From contig NC_053403.1 in the NCBI RefSeq assembly GCF_016859285.1, forward strand, positions 24,363,948 through 24,427,947: a stretch of DNA of 64,000 bases. The letters are read 5' to 3'. The notes beneath the pieces are model-generated. The model had not been told where the DNA came from. It was given only the letters and a program-made list of their open reading frames with translations, and ran no database searches. The translations under genes were made by a program, and so were the position numbers. This DNA comes from Xiphias gladius. Taxonomy: Eukaryota; Chordata; Actinopteri; Istiophoriformes; Xiphiidae. Every line of letters begins with the position of its first letter. Position 1 is the first letter of the stretch. Positions 11,501 through 20,300 of this stretch are shown in pieces.

Positions 11501-14500
11501 TTTAACATTAAAAACACACACAGCAGGGATGGCTTGAAACACATGAATATTCTATCAAGCTCCGTAGCACTGAATGAAACAGTAACCACTTACACATCTC
11601 TGTCATTGATAACCCTTTGGTGTCTTCCAGAATATATATGTAGATATGGACATACCAGCAGACATCTACTGTTGCTCTGCTCAGCTGTTCCCACAGACAG
11701 CAGGAGACCACCATGGTGCCCCTTTTCCCTTAGAACTCAATAGGAAGGCATCCTGATTTTTAAAGCTGCATTAATGTTTTTTTTCCCACCCACTTGGCTG
11801 CTGCAAACACAGTACTGACATATTATCACCTTATAAAGTTGCAAAGTGTTGCCTATTTACACATCTAGTAGACACAGCAACATTACCACTTTCTTCACCA
11901 GCTAGTTGCTAACTTTGCCTGTCTGCTGTTTGGTATGGGAAGAATGTGTGCAGTGGGTTTATCAGAGCTTTTTTCCCCCCGAGAACAGCTGCCTACTGTG
12001 GCTGGAAACAAGGTTAATGACAGCAATGTAAGTGAACCAAAATGCTAGGCTAAGGTTGTGGGCCAGCAAAGCACAACATTTAGCTGAATGACGATAAAAT
12101 ACTCTTTAGAGCTAAGGGGAACTGCAGAGTTAGTCATTTTTCTCTGGTGGATTGTCACTGATGAAAGAAGTATTGCGATTTTTTACATAAGTGAAAGTAT
12201 AAATATAACACCGTAAAAATACTCAATTTCAAGTAAAAGTCCTGCATTCAAAATCTTACTTAAGTAATATACATAAGAATTAATGGAAAAATGCACACAC
12301 TAGGCAGCTAAAACGGGCTCTGTCAGTGTTATTTTATTATATATTATACTATTGGATTATTATTATTGATGCAGTAACATGTAAATTGCTTTTTATTGCA
12401 GTCAGCTGCAGTAGAACTAGTTTCTTTTTGGTTTGATTTTTTTTATTCCATATACTGTTGGGTGGTTTGCCTTACTACATAAGGATGCATTGTATTTTTA
12501 GGTTTTTAATCTGAAAAGTAACCAGTAACTATGGCTGCCAAATTAATGCAGTGGAGTAAAAGTATTAAGGAGCATAAAATTAAAATACTCAAGTATATTA
12601 CAAGTAACTCAAAAAATGTAAAAAAAAAAAAGTACAGCACTTGGTCCCTTTCACATCACAGATGGTCATTCAACCCACTGTTAATATGCAGCTTTAAAGC
12701 CAGCCTGGGTAGCCGCTATGGCCACAAGTGGCAATTACAGGTAAATGTTAAAATGAACGAAATGAGGCATAAGGTCAGATAACTGGCTGAGAAATATCAG
12801 TTACACGGCCATATCTAGCTAAAGTTTGCTAACATTAGCTAGCATTAGTCACTGTACGCTACTGGTCGTATCAGACCGAGTAAGACTGTAGCAGCAAAAC
12901 CTCTGAGTCTGTTGAACTGAGCAAGAACGCATTTCATTCCTTAGGAATTCAACTTTTCCTTTGTAAGAGGAAGAATGTGTTATTTCTTCTTTCAAATGTT
13001 ACATAGTCTCACTTAATTGCCTTCTTTCTGTGTTTTTACAAAAAGCTCTATACTGCTTATTTATACCTCTGATATAGATTTGCTTTTTTTGCACTTCCCT
13101 TTAGAGAAACTCTGCATACAGCTTTACCGGCTGTTTGAAGAACCTCCAGCTCAATGGACAGTGGCTGTCCACTGTGACAGAGACGTTTGGTGTCACTCCT
13201 TGCTTTGAGGGACTCTCTGAGGCGGGAACATACTTCTCAGAGGAAGGAGGATACATTGTGCTTGGTAAATTGCTAGTAGGTTTTGGACAGAAAACACAAG
13301 GCACAGGCACGTTTGTCCTGTAGCTCCAATCTGAAACCAAAGAATTTAACATTATGTATAAATCTTAAGTCTGCAAAGTGTTGATATTGTGCAGTCTACC
13401 TCCAATAGAGTAACACTTCATTCATTTTACCAGTATCCAAAACCGTGTGGAAACTGAACGTTTTGTTATATAACATGGCTCATTAAATTTTCCTCGGAAA
13501 ATTCACAAGCCCCTCTGGTCTCTCAACATCCCGCTTGCGGGAGTGAGTGAGACTGAGCAAGGGAATGTGATACCCTCAGTGCAGCTGCGGTAAAGCTATG
13601 TCTCTGCTGTGGGGGGAGAGTGGAGCATAGGGGGCAAAGTGAAGGACCCGAGAAACCCAGGAACTGAGCTGCAGCCGTTGAACGAGTCGAGTAATTTCAC
13701 ATTATGTACACATCGCAGAGAAACGTGGCCGATTAGTGTAGCAAAAAGGTGAGTTCCAGAATGGATGAAGTACCCAGAGTCACTTCATCTTGCTCTGTCT
13801 TCTTCCCTCCCTCAGATGAATCTTTTGACCTGGGGCTGTGGTTTGAGTTGGTAATGGAGGTGCGCCCTCGTGTGGCATCTGGGGTGCTATTGCATGTGCC
13901 CACAGCAGAGGGCTTTTTCACTATGTACACTCATGAAGGAGCGGTAAGTCATTTGCACAGTTATCCAGAAAACCACACACCTTCTGTTAAATGAACTGGA
14001 ATGTATCAAATGCATGTCGGAATTTTTGATGTGTGTTTCCAGGTGGTGGTTCTCGTAAATGATGGGACCCGTGAGTTCTTCACAAAGGTGTCTCCCAGAC
14101 AGGGTCTGTGTGATGGCAAGTGGCACAGAATTACTGGTGAGAATTTTCTTATTAACACTCAAAAGCCATTAAAAGACTCCTTACTACTCAAATCTCTAGC
14201 TTCTTTAAAGATTGCTCAAGGGCTCTGAACTTAAGAGACCCTATTCAGCCCTTCTGGAGCCACTTTTAATCTCATACCAATCATGTCAGTGGAAAGTGAA
14301 AATAACTGAGCAAGCATTTACTTCAGTTATATACAATTTTGAGGCACTTTTATTTTTTTTTAATTAATGCTTTATTGTGATTAATTAATTTAATTAATTG
14401 TGTAATTGCTGGGTTCATAACACAAAATTCATAATTTTTACAGTTGTAGACATAATAATTCAAAATAGAATCATAAAGATAAAGTAACTGTAATATAATG

Positions 14501-15800
14501 TAACAACACAGTGTACGAGGTACGCGTGTATTTCCATTTTACGCCACTTTATACTTCTCTACATTCTCCTCTACATTTCAGGGGAAAAATACTGTACTTT
14601 TTGTTCACCTGCTTTATACAGCTATTACTTTGTGGATCATGATTCTTCAAACATACAATAGGATTAAATTACAAAATGCAATGCCTTTGTTCGAGAAACT
14701 GAAACTACAAAACAGTATAGAAAATAGAAAATAAGCCCCACCGCCATTAAATACAACATTAATGGGGAATTCCAGTGAGTTCTTTCAAAATCTATGCCCG
14801 CAGTTTCTTTTTGTAAATTTTTTAGTCTCAAAGGCCAAGTAAAGATAACGCTGATGTCATCACTATTAACATCATACGGTTTTTTTTATTTAGGCTTGAT
14901 AAATGTCCTCTAGAACCACAAAAGACATTTTACATCTGGTTTAACAGGCTGGGTGGTACGAACCATGACCTTTCTTTGAGGACATTATCTTTATGTGTGA
15001 AATAAGTCTGGCGCCCTTTTACAATGCTGCTTGCATTGTAATTCATCTCTATAAACAATCCTGTAATGTAATATAAAAAATGTCATACATTTCTGTAAGG
15101 GGTCATTCTTCATAATGAGTACTTTTACTTTTAGTAAAAGGGAAAAAGTATATACAGCATATCATGTAATAATACTTTTGTACATTTACTTAGGTAACAT
15201 TTTAAATGCCATACTTTTACTTGTAACTGAATAGTATTACAGTGTGGCATTGCTACTTTTCTTGAGTAACGTATCTGAATACTTTTTCCACCACTGGAGT
15301 AAGGAAATAAAAACAATGCAAGAGTCACCACCGTGAGTCACAGTGCTTCGGTATCAGTATAGAAACAGCCAGTCTTTACCACATGATTCGGGACTCTGAA
15401 GAGCTTTATGGCTGAACTGATGCATTCTGTCCTGCTTGATCTTAGTGATCCAAGACGCCAACGCTGTTCAGCTGGATGTGGACTCTGAGGTCAACCATGT
15501 GGTGGGAACTCTGAATACCAGCTTCACAGATATCAGAAAGCCAGTATTCATTGGTGGAGCCCCAGGTGAGTCAGGAACACAGCTTCTCCTGATTCTCTCC
15601 TGTGATACAAGCGCCACACTGTTATAATCACATTAACAATCTTCCTCCTTGCAGATCTTCTCCTCCCAGAGAGCATTCCCGCCAGAAAGGCCTACGTTGG
15701 CTGTATGAGGAACCTGACCATCAATAACAGCCAAGTGAGCTTCAGCAAAGCTGTTCTGGTCAGTGGAGCCGTCAGCGTCGGAACCTGTCCAGCAGCATAA
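1184..15800 (+). CDS. lama4: Laminin subunit alpha-4, 3' part (25 exons, last 1213 aa)
   Basis: Secreted alpha chain of laminins 411/421, found in vascular and muscle basement membranes; the C-terminal G domains bind integrins and dystroglycan-type receptors (family knowledge). The spliced frame runs open from 1184 to TAA at 15798-15800. In order it codes coiled-coil domain II/I (window residues 1-226), LG1 (227-429), LG2 (430-621), LG3 (622-818), a linker with LG4 (819-1051) and LG5 (1052-1213). The last residues SKAVLVSGAVSVGTCPAA are nearly those of human LAMA4, and LG5 contains QLDVDSEVNHVVG, also LAMA4-specific. Human LAMA4 is about 1820 aa, so roughly 600 residues (signal peptide, LE modules, start of the coiled coil) lie upstream of the window. 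All 24 introns read here are GT-AG and keep phase; no frame break was seen. tube1 follows in the same orientation. Exon coordinates are given in the segment entries. Confidence 0.96.
1935..1978. repeat. (AT)n microsatellite
   Basis: About 17 AT units running into ACACAC, in the lama4 intron 30-70 bases before the exon at 2007. A pyrimidine-rich tract (TCATCCTCTTCATCCTC) separates it from the acceptor. Confidence 0.95.
2557..3650. other. lama4 intron between coiled coil and LG1
   Basis: AT-rich, with the GAA-repeat/short-repeat tail at 2980-3075. No coding feature seen. Confidence 0.7.
2980..3075. repeat. (GAA)n-like stretch and short-repeat tail
   Basis: AAGAAGAAGAAGAAG followed by ATTTATACAGCACTTCTTAA and GTTTTTACATGGTAAAATCA, which looks like the end of a common fish SINE/LINE-type repeat. 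Confidence 0.4.
3816..4527. other. lama4 intron within LG1
   Basis: Contains the 3913-3973 hairpin. Nothing else supported. Confidence 0.7.
3913..3973. other. 28-position inverted-repeat hairpin in lama4 intron
   Basis: The arms 3913-3940 and 3946-3973 pair at 25 Watson-Crick positions and one G-U, with two mismatches and a 5-base loop (GGGAA). The core arm is ATCAAGTAAATGCAGTTGT. The structure has pre-miRNA-like length, but the loop is short. It could equally be a small palindromic transposon relic. No homologous miRNA is recognised. Confidence 0.7.
4674..5263. other. lama4 intron within LG1
   Basis: AT-rich with no recognised element. The next longer introns, 5660-6011 and 10071-10411, are likewise featureless. 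Confidence 0.65.
6800..7670. other. lama4 intron within LG2
   Basis: Contains the inverted family A repeat. The remainder is AT-rich and unassigned. Confidence 0.65.
6870..7250 (-). repeat. Interspersed repeat family A, inverted copy
   Basis: On the minus strand carries the GTACAGTGGATTTATCAGAG and GAAAACAGCTGCCTACTGCT type blocks seen in family A copies. Lies in a lama4 intron. Confidence 0.5.
8041..10565 (+). other. lama4: lama4 exons for laminin G domain 3
   Basis: Four exons: 8041-8178, 8373-8506, 9906-10070 and 10412-10565. They code MSRKAYFTGESYLGST through LQDCPVQPPP. The Cys pair is NFTGCISYAYI and LQDCP, and FYYGGSPSS is the GG strand. The donor after 8178 is GTACAA, a weak but usable site. 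The last exon also starts the Pro/Ser-rich linker to LG4. Confidence 0.88.
8507..9905. other. lama4 intron within LG3
   Basis: 1.4 kb of AT-rich sequence with no coding feature or element boundary that I could support. Confidence 0.6.
11760..12165 (+). repeat. Interspersed repeat family A, copy 2
   Basis: Begins with a TAAAGCTGCATTAATG block and continues with CACCAGCTAGTTGCTAACTT, CAGTGGGTTTATCAGAGC and ACAGCTGCCTACTGTGGCTG. It is the fullest copy in the window. Confidence 0.55.
12150..12640 (+). repeat. Common fish repeat with AAGTAAAAGTCCTGCATTCA core
   Basis: Contains CAAGTAAAAGTCCTGCATTC, then a TGCAGTGGAGTAAAAGTATT block and ATACTCAAGTATATTACAAG, the two halves of a very abundant teleost repeat. 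Partial copies are at 14440-15300 (inverted) and 46740-46865. Confidence 0.6.
13265..13815. other. lama4 intron between LG4 and LG5
   Basis: A GC-richer block at about 13480-13745 (CATCCCGCTTGCGGGAGTGA, ACATCGCAGAGAAACGTGGC) differs from its AT-rich surroundings and looks like an inserted repeat, but I cannot name it. Confidence 0.45.
14137..15445. other. lama4 intron within LG5
   Basis: Carries the inverted AAGTAAAAGT-family repeat (14440-15300) with AT-rich filler. No exon seen. Confidence 0.6.
14440..15300 (-). repeat. Inverted, interrupted copy of the AAGTAAAAGT fish repeat
   Basis: The ends read TTATACTTCTCTACATTCTC and TCTGAATACTTTTTCCACCA, the reverse-complement blocks of the family. 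The middle holds unrelated AT-rich sequence, so either the repeat is interrupted or two partial copies lie close together. Confidence 0.5.
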
Positions 15801-16257
15801 CACTTCCGTCAACACCATCACTATCCCCAATACAGCACTGACCAAACACATTAAAAGTCTCTTTCTGTTAAACATTAGCTTTAAGAGTATTGTCATTCAT
15901 TTCACTCTCTCAGATTTTTGTCCTTTTTCTCTGTCTTTAAATTTGTTGGGTCATTTTAATTGTTTTACATGAAATTGTCCACTGCCAAGAACATGACCAA
16001 TTTGCCCAAATTTAATAATGGAAAAAATTAATCTGAAAGGAAACCCCAAAATCTATCATTTATAAGAGAATGCGAGGAGATCCGGGTTCAGAGCCATTCT
16101 GGGGAATCTACAGTGTATCCATGATGTAGACTTGAATTATTTTCACAATATGAAAGACGCATTTGATGTTAGTGCATTTTATGGTCCACCAACCCACTTT
16201 GTAATCTCAGTGGCACATTTTTACTCGCGCTCAAAATTTTCTCTTTTTTTCCTGATG

Positions 16258-16263
16258 AATAAA
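16258..16263 (+). terminator. lama4: lama4 polyadenylation signal AATAAA
   Basis: A canonical AATAAA 458 bases after the lama4 stop codon, the first such hexamer seen in the 3' flank. It is followed by a T-rich stretch with TTTGG runs about 25 bases on. It would give a 3' UTR of about 480 bases. Confidence 0.6.
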
Positions 16264-17203
16264 TCATGTTTTACATCCGTGTAAGTTTGGCTTTTTTCTT
16301 GTTTAATTTCAAAATATTAGCAGTCTGGTCCTTTTCACTTGCAATATTTAATAGAAAGGACAAGGGTGAGCATGCTGTGTTTTGTACTTACATTTCATGT
16401 AACGTATACAGAATTTTCATTTGTGAATTGTGCTGACAAAGAGCAGCCTATTTGTAAAATAAGTTATGAAGTGGTTCATGTTATTCCTGTAGTAAATCTA
16501 TACATGTTTTATTATTTCTTCTCTGTTTTGTCTGTCTGTACGACTGCTACTTCAGATAAATAGGGAAACACTGCCCTCTACAGCTTATTAAGTGGGCTTT
16601 TCCGAACCAAATAGTGGAGAAGGACAGAAAAGCACTCTGAGAAACGTGGAAGCAAAATATTACGTTTTAATTGTTTTTTTTTTTTTTTCAATAGCGTTAT
16701 CATGCCAGTGTAGCCGCAAGATATGTAACCGAATTACAAAGTCTAGATAGAATGGTGATTCTTTTATAATAAATATTTTTGACTGCTTTTACTAAATTTC
16801 TCTCATGAGACATCGAGCTGTTTATAACTGTTGGCCAACGGTCAGAATCGTCTTTACTGAGGAGAGTAGCCATTTATAGAGATGATTAACTCGAAACTGT
16901 CTTCACGTCACTTTTTACTTATTTATTTTTTACTTGTTTGAAAAATAATTTTACAAATAACAAGCTGGTTAACAATGGCATTAAAAATCCTTTGCATATC
17001 TGAGAAGTAAGAAAAAAAACAAGCGTAAAATAAAACTCAAGAATCGAGAAACTGAAAAAGAAAGAAAATAAACTAAAGTGCATTCATTTTAAATGACTGA
17101 AAATAAACAGTACAATCAATAAATAATAAATTCATGAACAGGAATAGGTCTATTAACTCGAAAGGGTGCAATCGCTTACGTTTTCTACGTAGCCATACAC
17201 ACC

Positions 17204-17217
17204 GTTTCCATGGCACA
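17204..17217 (+). promoter_or_regulatory. RFX X-box-like site upstream of tube1
   Basis: GTTTCCATGGCACA, about 165 bases before the tube1 ATG, resembles the RFX X-box (GTTNCCATGGNAAC), with the second half-site imperfect. A weaker partial match, GTAGCCATACAC, lies just upstream at 17189-17200. RFX factors commonly drive ciliary and centriolar genes, so the placement fits tube1. Binding is inference. Confidence 0.4.
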
Positions 17218-17378
17218 CGTCATCAGCACTCGACCAAACACAGCTGAGGCGCGAGTCTAAAGAAACATTCGAAAGGTTTTCCAGAAGCTCTTTTTAATTG
17301 ACGGTTGAGGACAAGGGTTAACATTAAGTAAGACGTAATGTTTCGGTGCGACGAAAGGGTTTGTGTGTTGCTGCTGCC

Positions 17379-20300
17379 ATGACACAGTCCGTTGTAGTTC
17401 AGGGTGAGTTCAAATCGATTGCAGCTCATCGAACGGAACGTTAGCTTAGCTAGCTGTCAGTTTGCTGTTTTGACATACATACTTCGGCTACACAGTGAAC
17501 TATCGTAGGCTCCTCTGCTCGGTGGTTTACGTCTGATTTAACGAACGATTAGCTTAACCCATGGAACATTTTCCTTGTAATTGTTAACCAAACTTTACAC
17601 TTGTGTTCTTCAGTTGGACAGTGTGGTAACCAGGTTGGCTGCAGGTTTTGGGATCTTGCTTTGCGAGAACATGCCCATGTCAATAAAGTAAGTGCATTTA
17701 TAAACACGATACAGCAACAGTACTATCTCTAATAAGACCTTACACTAAGTCAAACACAATTCCACGGACAGCGCACTTTCAGCTTACATTACATCTGCTT
17801 ACGTTGTAGTTGATTAGAAGTGATTGGATATTGATTGTGTAAAATGTATTCCTAGAAAAAAAGGCTATTAACCAGTATTAGGACATACGTAACATAAGAT
17901 TATTGCCTTCCAGCAAACACCACCCCCTACCCTCAGCTGTCCTCAATCATATTCATCACCAACACATCCCTTCCCTGCCAGGATTGAAAAGTTTAAATTG
18001 TGATGGTCACTATTACTCATTTATTTTCTCTCTTTGACAGAATTTGAGAGTCAGTACAAAAACCTTTTAAAATACTATAATAGTATGACAGAAAAATGAA
18101 AGATATACTGTTTGGTGCAAAGTTTTAGGCATTTGTGTTTAAATTCTTATAAATCATGCAATACCATCAGAAAGGCATCCGATTGGTCCCAAAGTAATTT
18201 TTTAGCATGAAAATAACCCCAAACATAAGCCAAAGTCATAAAGAGCTAGCTCTTCAGAGACAAGAAGAACAAGGAGTCCTACAACAGGTGGTCTGGCCCC
18301 GACAGAGCCCTGATCTCAACATCATGGAGTCGGTTTGGGATCACCTGAAGAGACAAGAGCCACTGAGACAGACTAAAGCCACAAAAGAACTGTGGCAAGT
18401 TCTTCCAAGATGCTTGGAACAACCTGCCTGCCATCAAGTACCTTGAAAAACTGTGTGCCAGTGTACTTAGAAGAATTGGTGCTAAGGGTGGTCAGAGCAA
18501 AGATTCATTACATTTAGGTTTTTTTTTCTGTTTACTGCACTTTGTATGAAGTTAAGTGAAAAATAAAAACAATTCATGGCATTATTTTTGAAAACATCCT
18601 CACATTGCTTTTAATGACTAAAACGTTTGGACAGTGCTGTTTGTTTAAAAACAAGGATCTCAGTTTTAAATCACTGTTTTTTTTACATAATATATTTTAA
18701 TATCTTAGGAATTGTGATGAGCAGCTTGGTCATTCCATACCAACTCACCTAGTAACCTCCCAGTTCATGTCATTGATTTTATTTAAAAAAAAACAAAAAA
18801 CATGCACTTCTTTCAAATTCATGGGACCTTGCAAACTCCAAATAATTTTTTGGTTATGAATTTTTGAAGTTCGGCCCTCTTAGCTAAATTTAATAATTTT
18901 TTGTACTCTTCACTGGCTGTATAATTGCATTCAGTGGTTTAATTTAATTGGCGGTGTTATGGGGGTTAATCCTGATTTCTCTTTAACACAACCTTTTTGA
19001 TGTAGGTGGGAGCCTTGGTGTGAACGGATTTAGCAATTTACTGGAGATGGGTGGGAGGCAGATGAGATTTGATTTGATGCTTTGCATATTGGTCTTGCCC
19101 TGTTTTTCTTGAGTGCTTGACTTTTTTTGTAGCACATTGGAGCTTGGTAGGAGCTGGTTTTTCTTATTTGTCCTCAGCCTGCTGCTTGAATCCACTCTTC
19201 TTCAAGAACTGCCTCAAATCTGTATTCTTCATTCTCTCATTCAGGAACAACTTTGTGGAGGCTGCTAGCAGGTCAACCAAATTCTCCGTCCACTTGCATT
19301 ACGGGATCTGTTCTAATCTCTCTGGAGGAAGCAGCCACGATATACAGTGCTTCAGCTCCTCACACTGCTTCTCCTTTTCAGCTATTATGTGGTCCTTCCT
19401 CTCCAGTTGTCTGCCCGTGTTGGTCAGTTGTTGGATTTTGATGAGCAGCTATTCCTTTAACTCCACATTCTTGTTGGACTCTTTGACTACTTTAAGGCCC
19501 TTGTCAACTTGCACATTACATATGGTTATAGGCCTTTTTTGTGAAAGACAGAAGTCTCTCTCTTTTATTGCCCGTTCCAGTTGTTCCTCAAGGTCACAAC
19601 ATCTTCTCTTTTTTGTGCTTTATCTTTTCAAGCAAGTTCACCTTTGTGGTTTTGTGCAATTAATACATTGTTATCCAGAATGCTGAGTATTTTCTGCTCC
19701 ATCTTAATCTTTTAAAAGAAATTATTGGTTTTTGTTTAACATAGCTATGCCTAGAGATTGGAGTAGTGTGTGGCCATGTGGGGGTCCCTGATGCCCATTA
19801 CTGGGTGGCAGAGAATGTCAGACTTGGTTTGGCCTCATTGGGAAAAAAGACCCTCACTTTTGTCTTTGTACAGCGCTATTTAACTCGTCAGCACCTCTTC
19901 ATAAACAACATTGCTGAGAAAGAGACACTTCTTTGTCTCTTCATCTTGAGCAAAAATGTGAAGCCTGCTTGATCTGCCAACCCTGGTCATAGAATTCCGA
20001 AGAAGTCTCTGCAAAAGACGCCAGCACAATGTAGCGACTGCCCCTGAGACTTACTCACTGTCATGGCAAAGCAGGTTCATACTGGAAACTGCCGAAGCCA
20101 CAGAGTGAATAAAAAACATGCTGTCAGTTGGGCACAGGGTGATGCTTGCAATCAGGAGTTATGGGTCCAGCGTTGACACCAACTACAGATTTTGAGACCA
20201 AGTGATGAGGCAGGATCTGATCAATGAGATCTCTTGACCCACTGCAGTGTCCGTTGTGCTGGTTGAAGTTACGAAGGAGCATGATGACCATTCCCACTTT

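Larger units (their letters stand above)
11458..13104. other. lama4 intron within LG4
   Basis: Mostly repeats: family A (11760-12165) running straight into the AAGTAAAAGT repeat (12150-12640). After that only unassigned sequence. No exon seen. Confidence 0.65.
10676..13264 (+). other. lama4: lama4 exons for LG3-LG4 linker and laminin G domain 4
   Basis: Four exons: 10676-10869, 10996-11185, 11302-11457 and 13105-13264. The linker is hydrophilic and low complexity (KSDDQEPSELNIEPCYLSSS). LG4 begins near HQAFHYGGVANSRQ and ends VTPCFEG; its Cys pair is SFTGCLKNLQLNG and TPCFEG. Human LAMA4 has the same YGG-ANSRQ start and VTPCFEG end. Confidence 0.9.
13816..15800 (+). other. lama4: lama4 exons for laminin G domain 5 and stop
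   Basis: Four exons: 13816-13943, 14043-14136, 15446-15565 and 15655-15800. They code DESFDLGLWFELVMEVRPRV, LCDGKWHRITVIQDAN, the final Cys pair in YVGCMRNLTI and GTCPAA, and then TAA. Confidence 0.93.
15801..17378. other. lama4 3' UTR and lama4-tube1 intergenic region
   Basis: Holds the lama4 3' UTR to about 16290, then AT-rich sequence, then a tube1 5' region with higher GC and the X-box-like site. No TATA box was evident near the tube1 start. I looked on the minus strand for FAM229B, which sits here in human, and found no matching frame. Confidence 0.6.

Noticed and set aside
19117..19686. 189-codon plus-strand open frame as a gene
   Set aside because: Its Ser/Cys/Leu-rich sequence is the antisense shadow of the minus-strand coiled-coil remnant. 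No gene context or homology.
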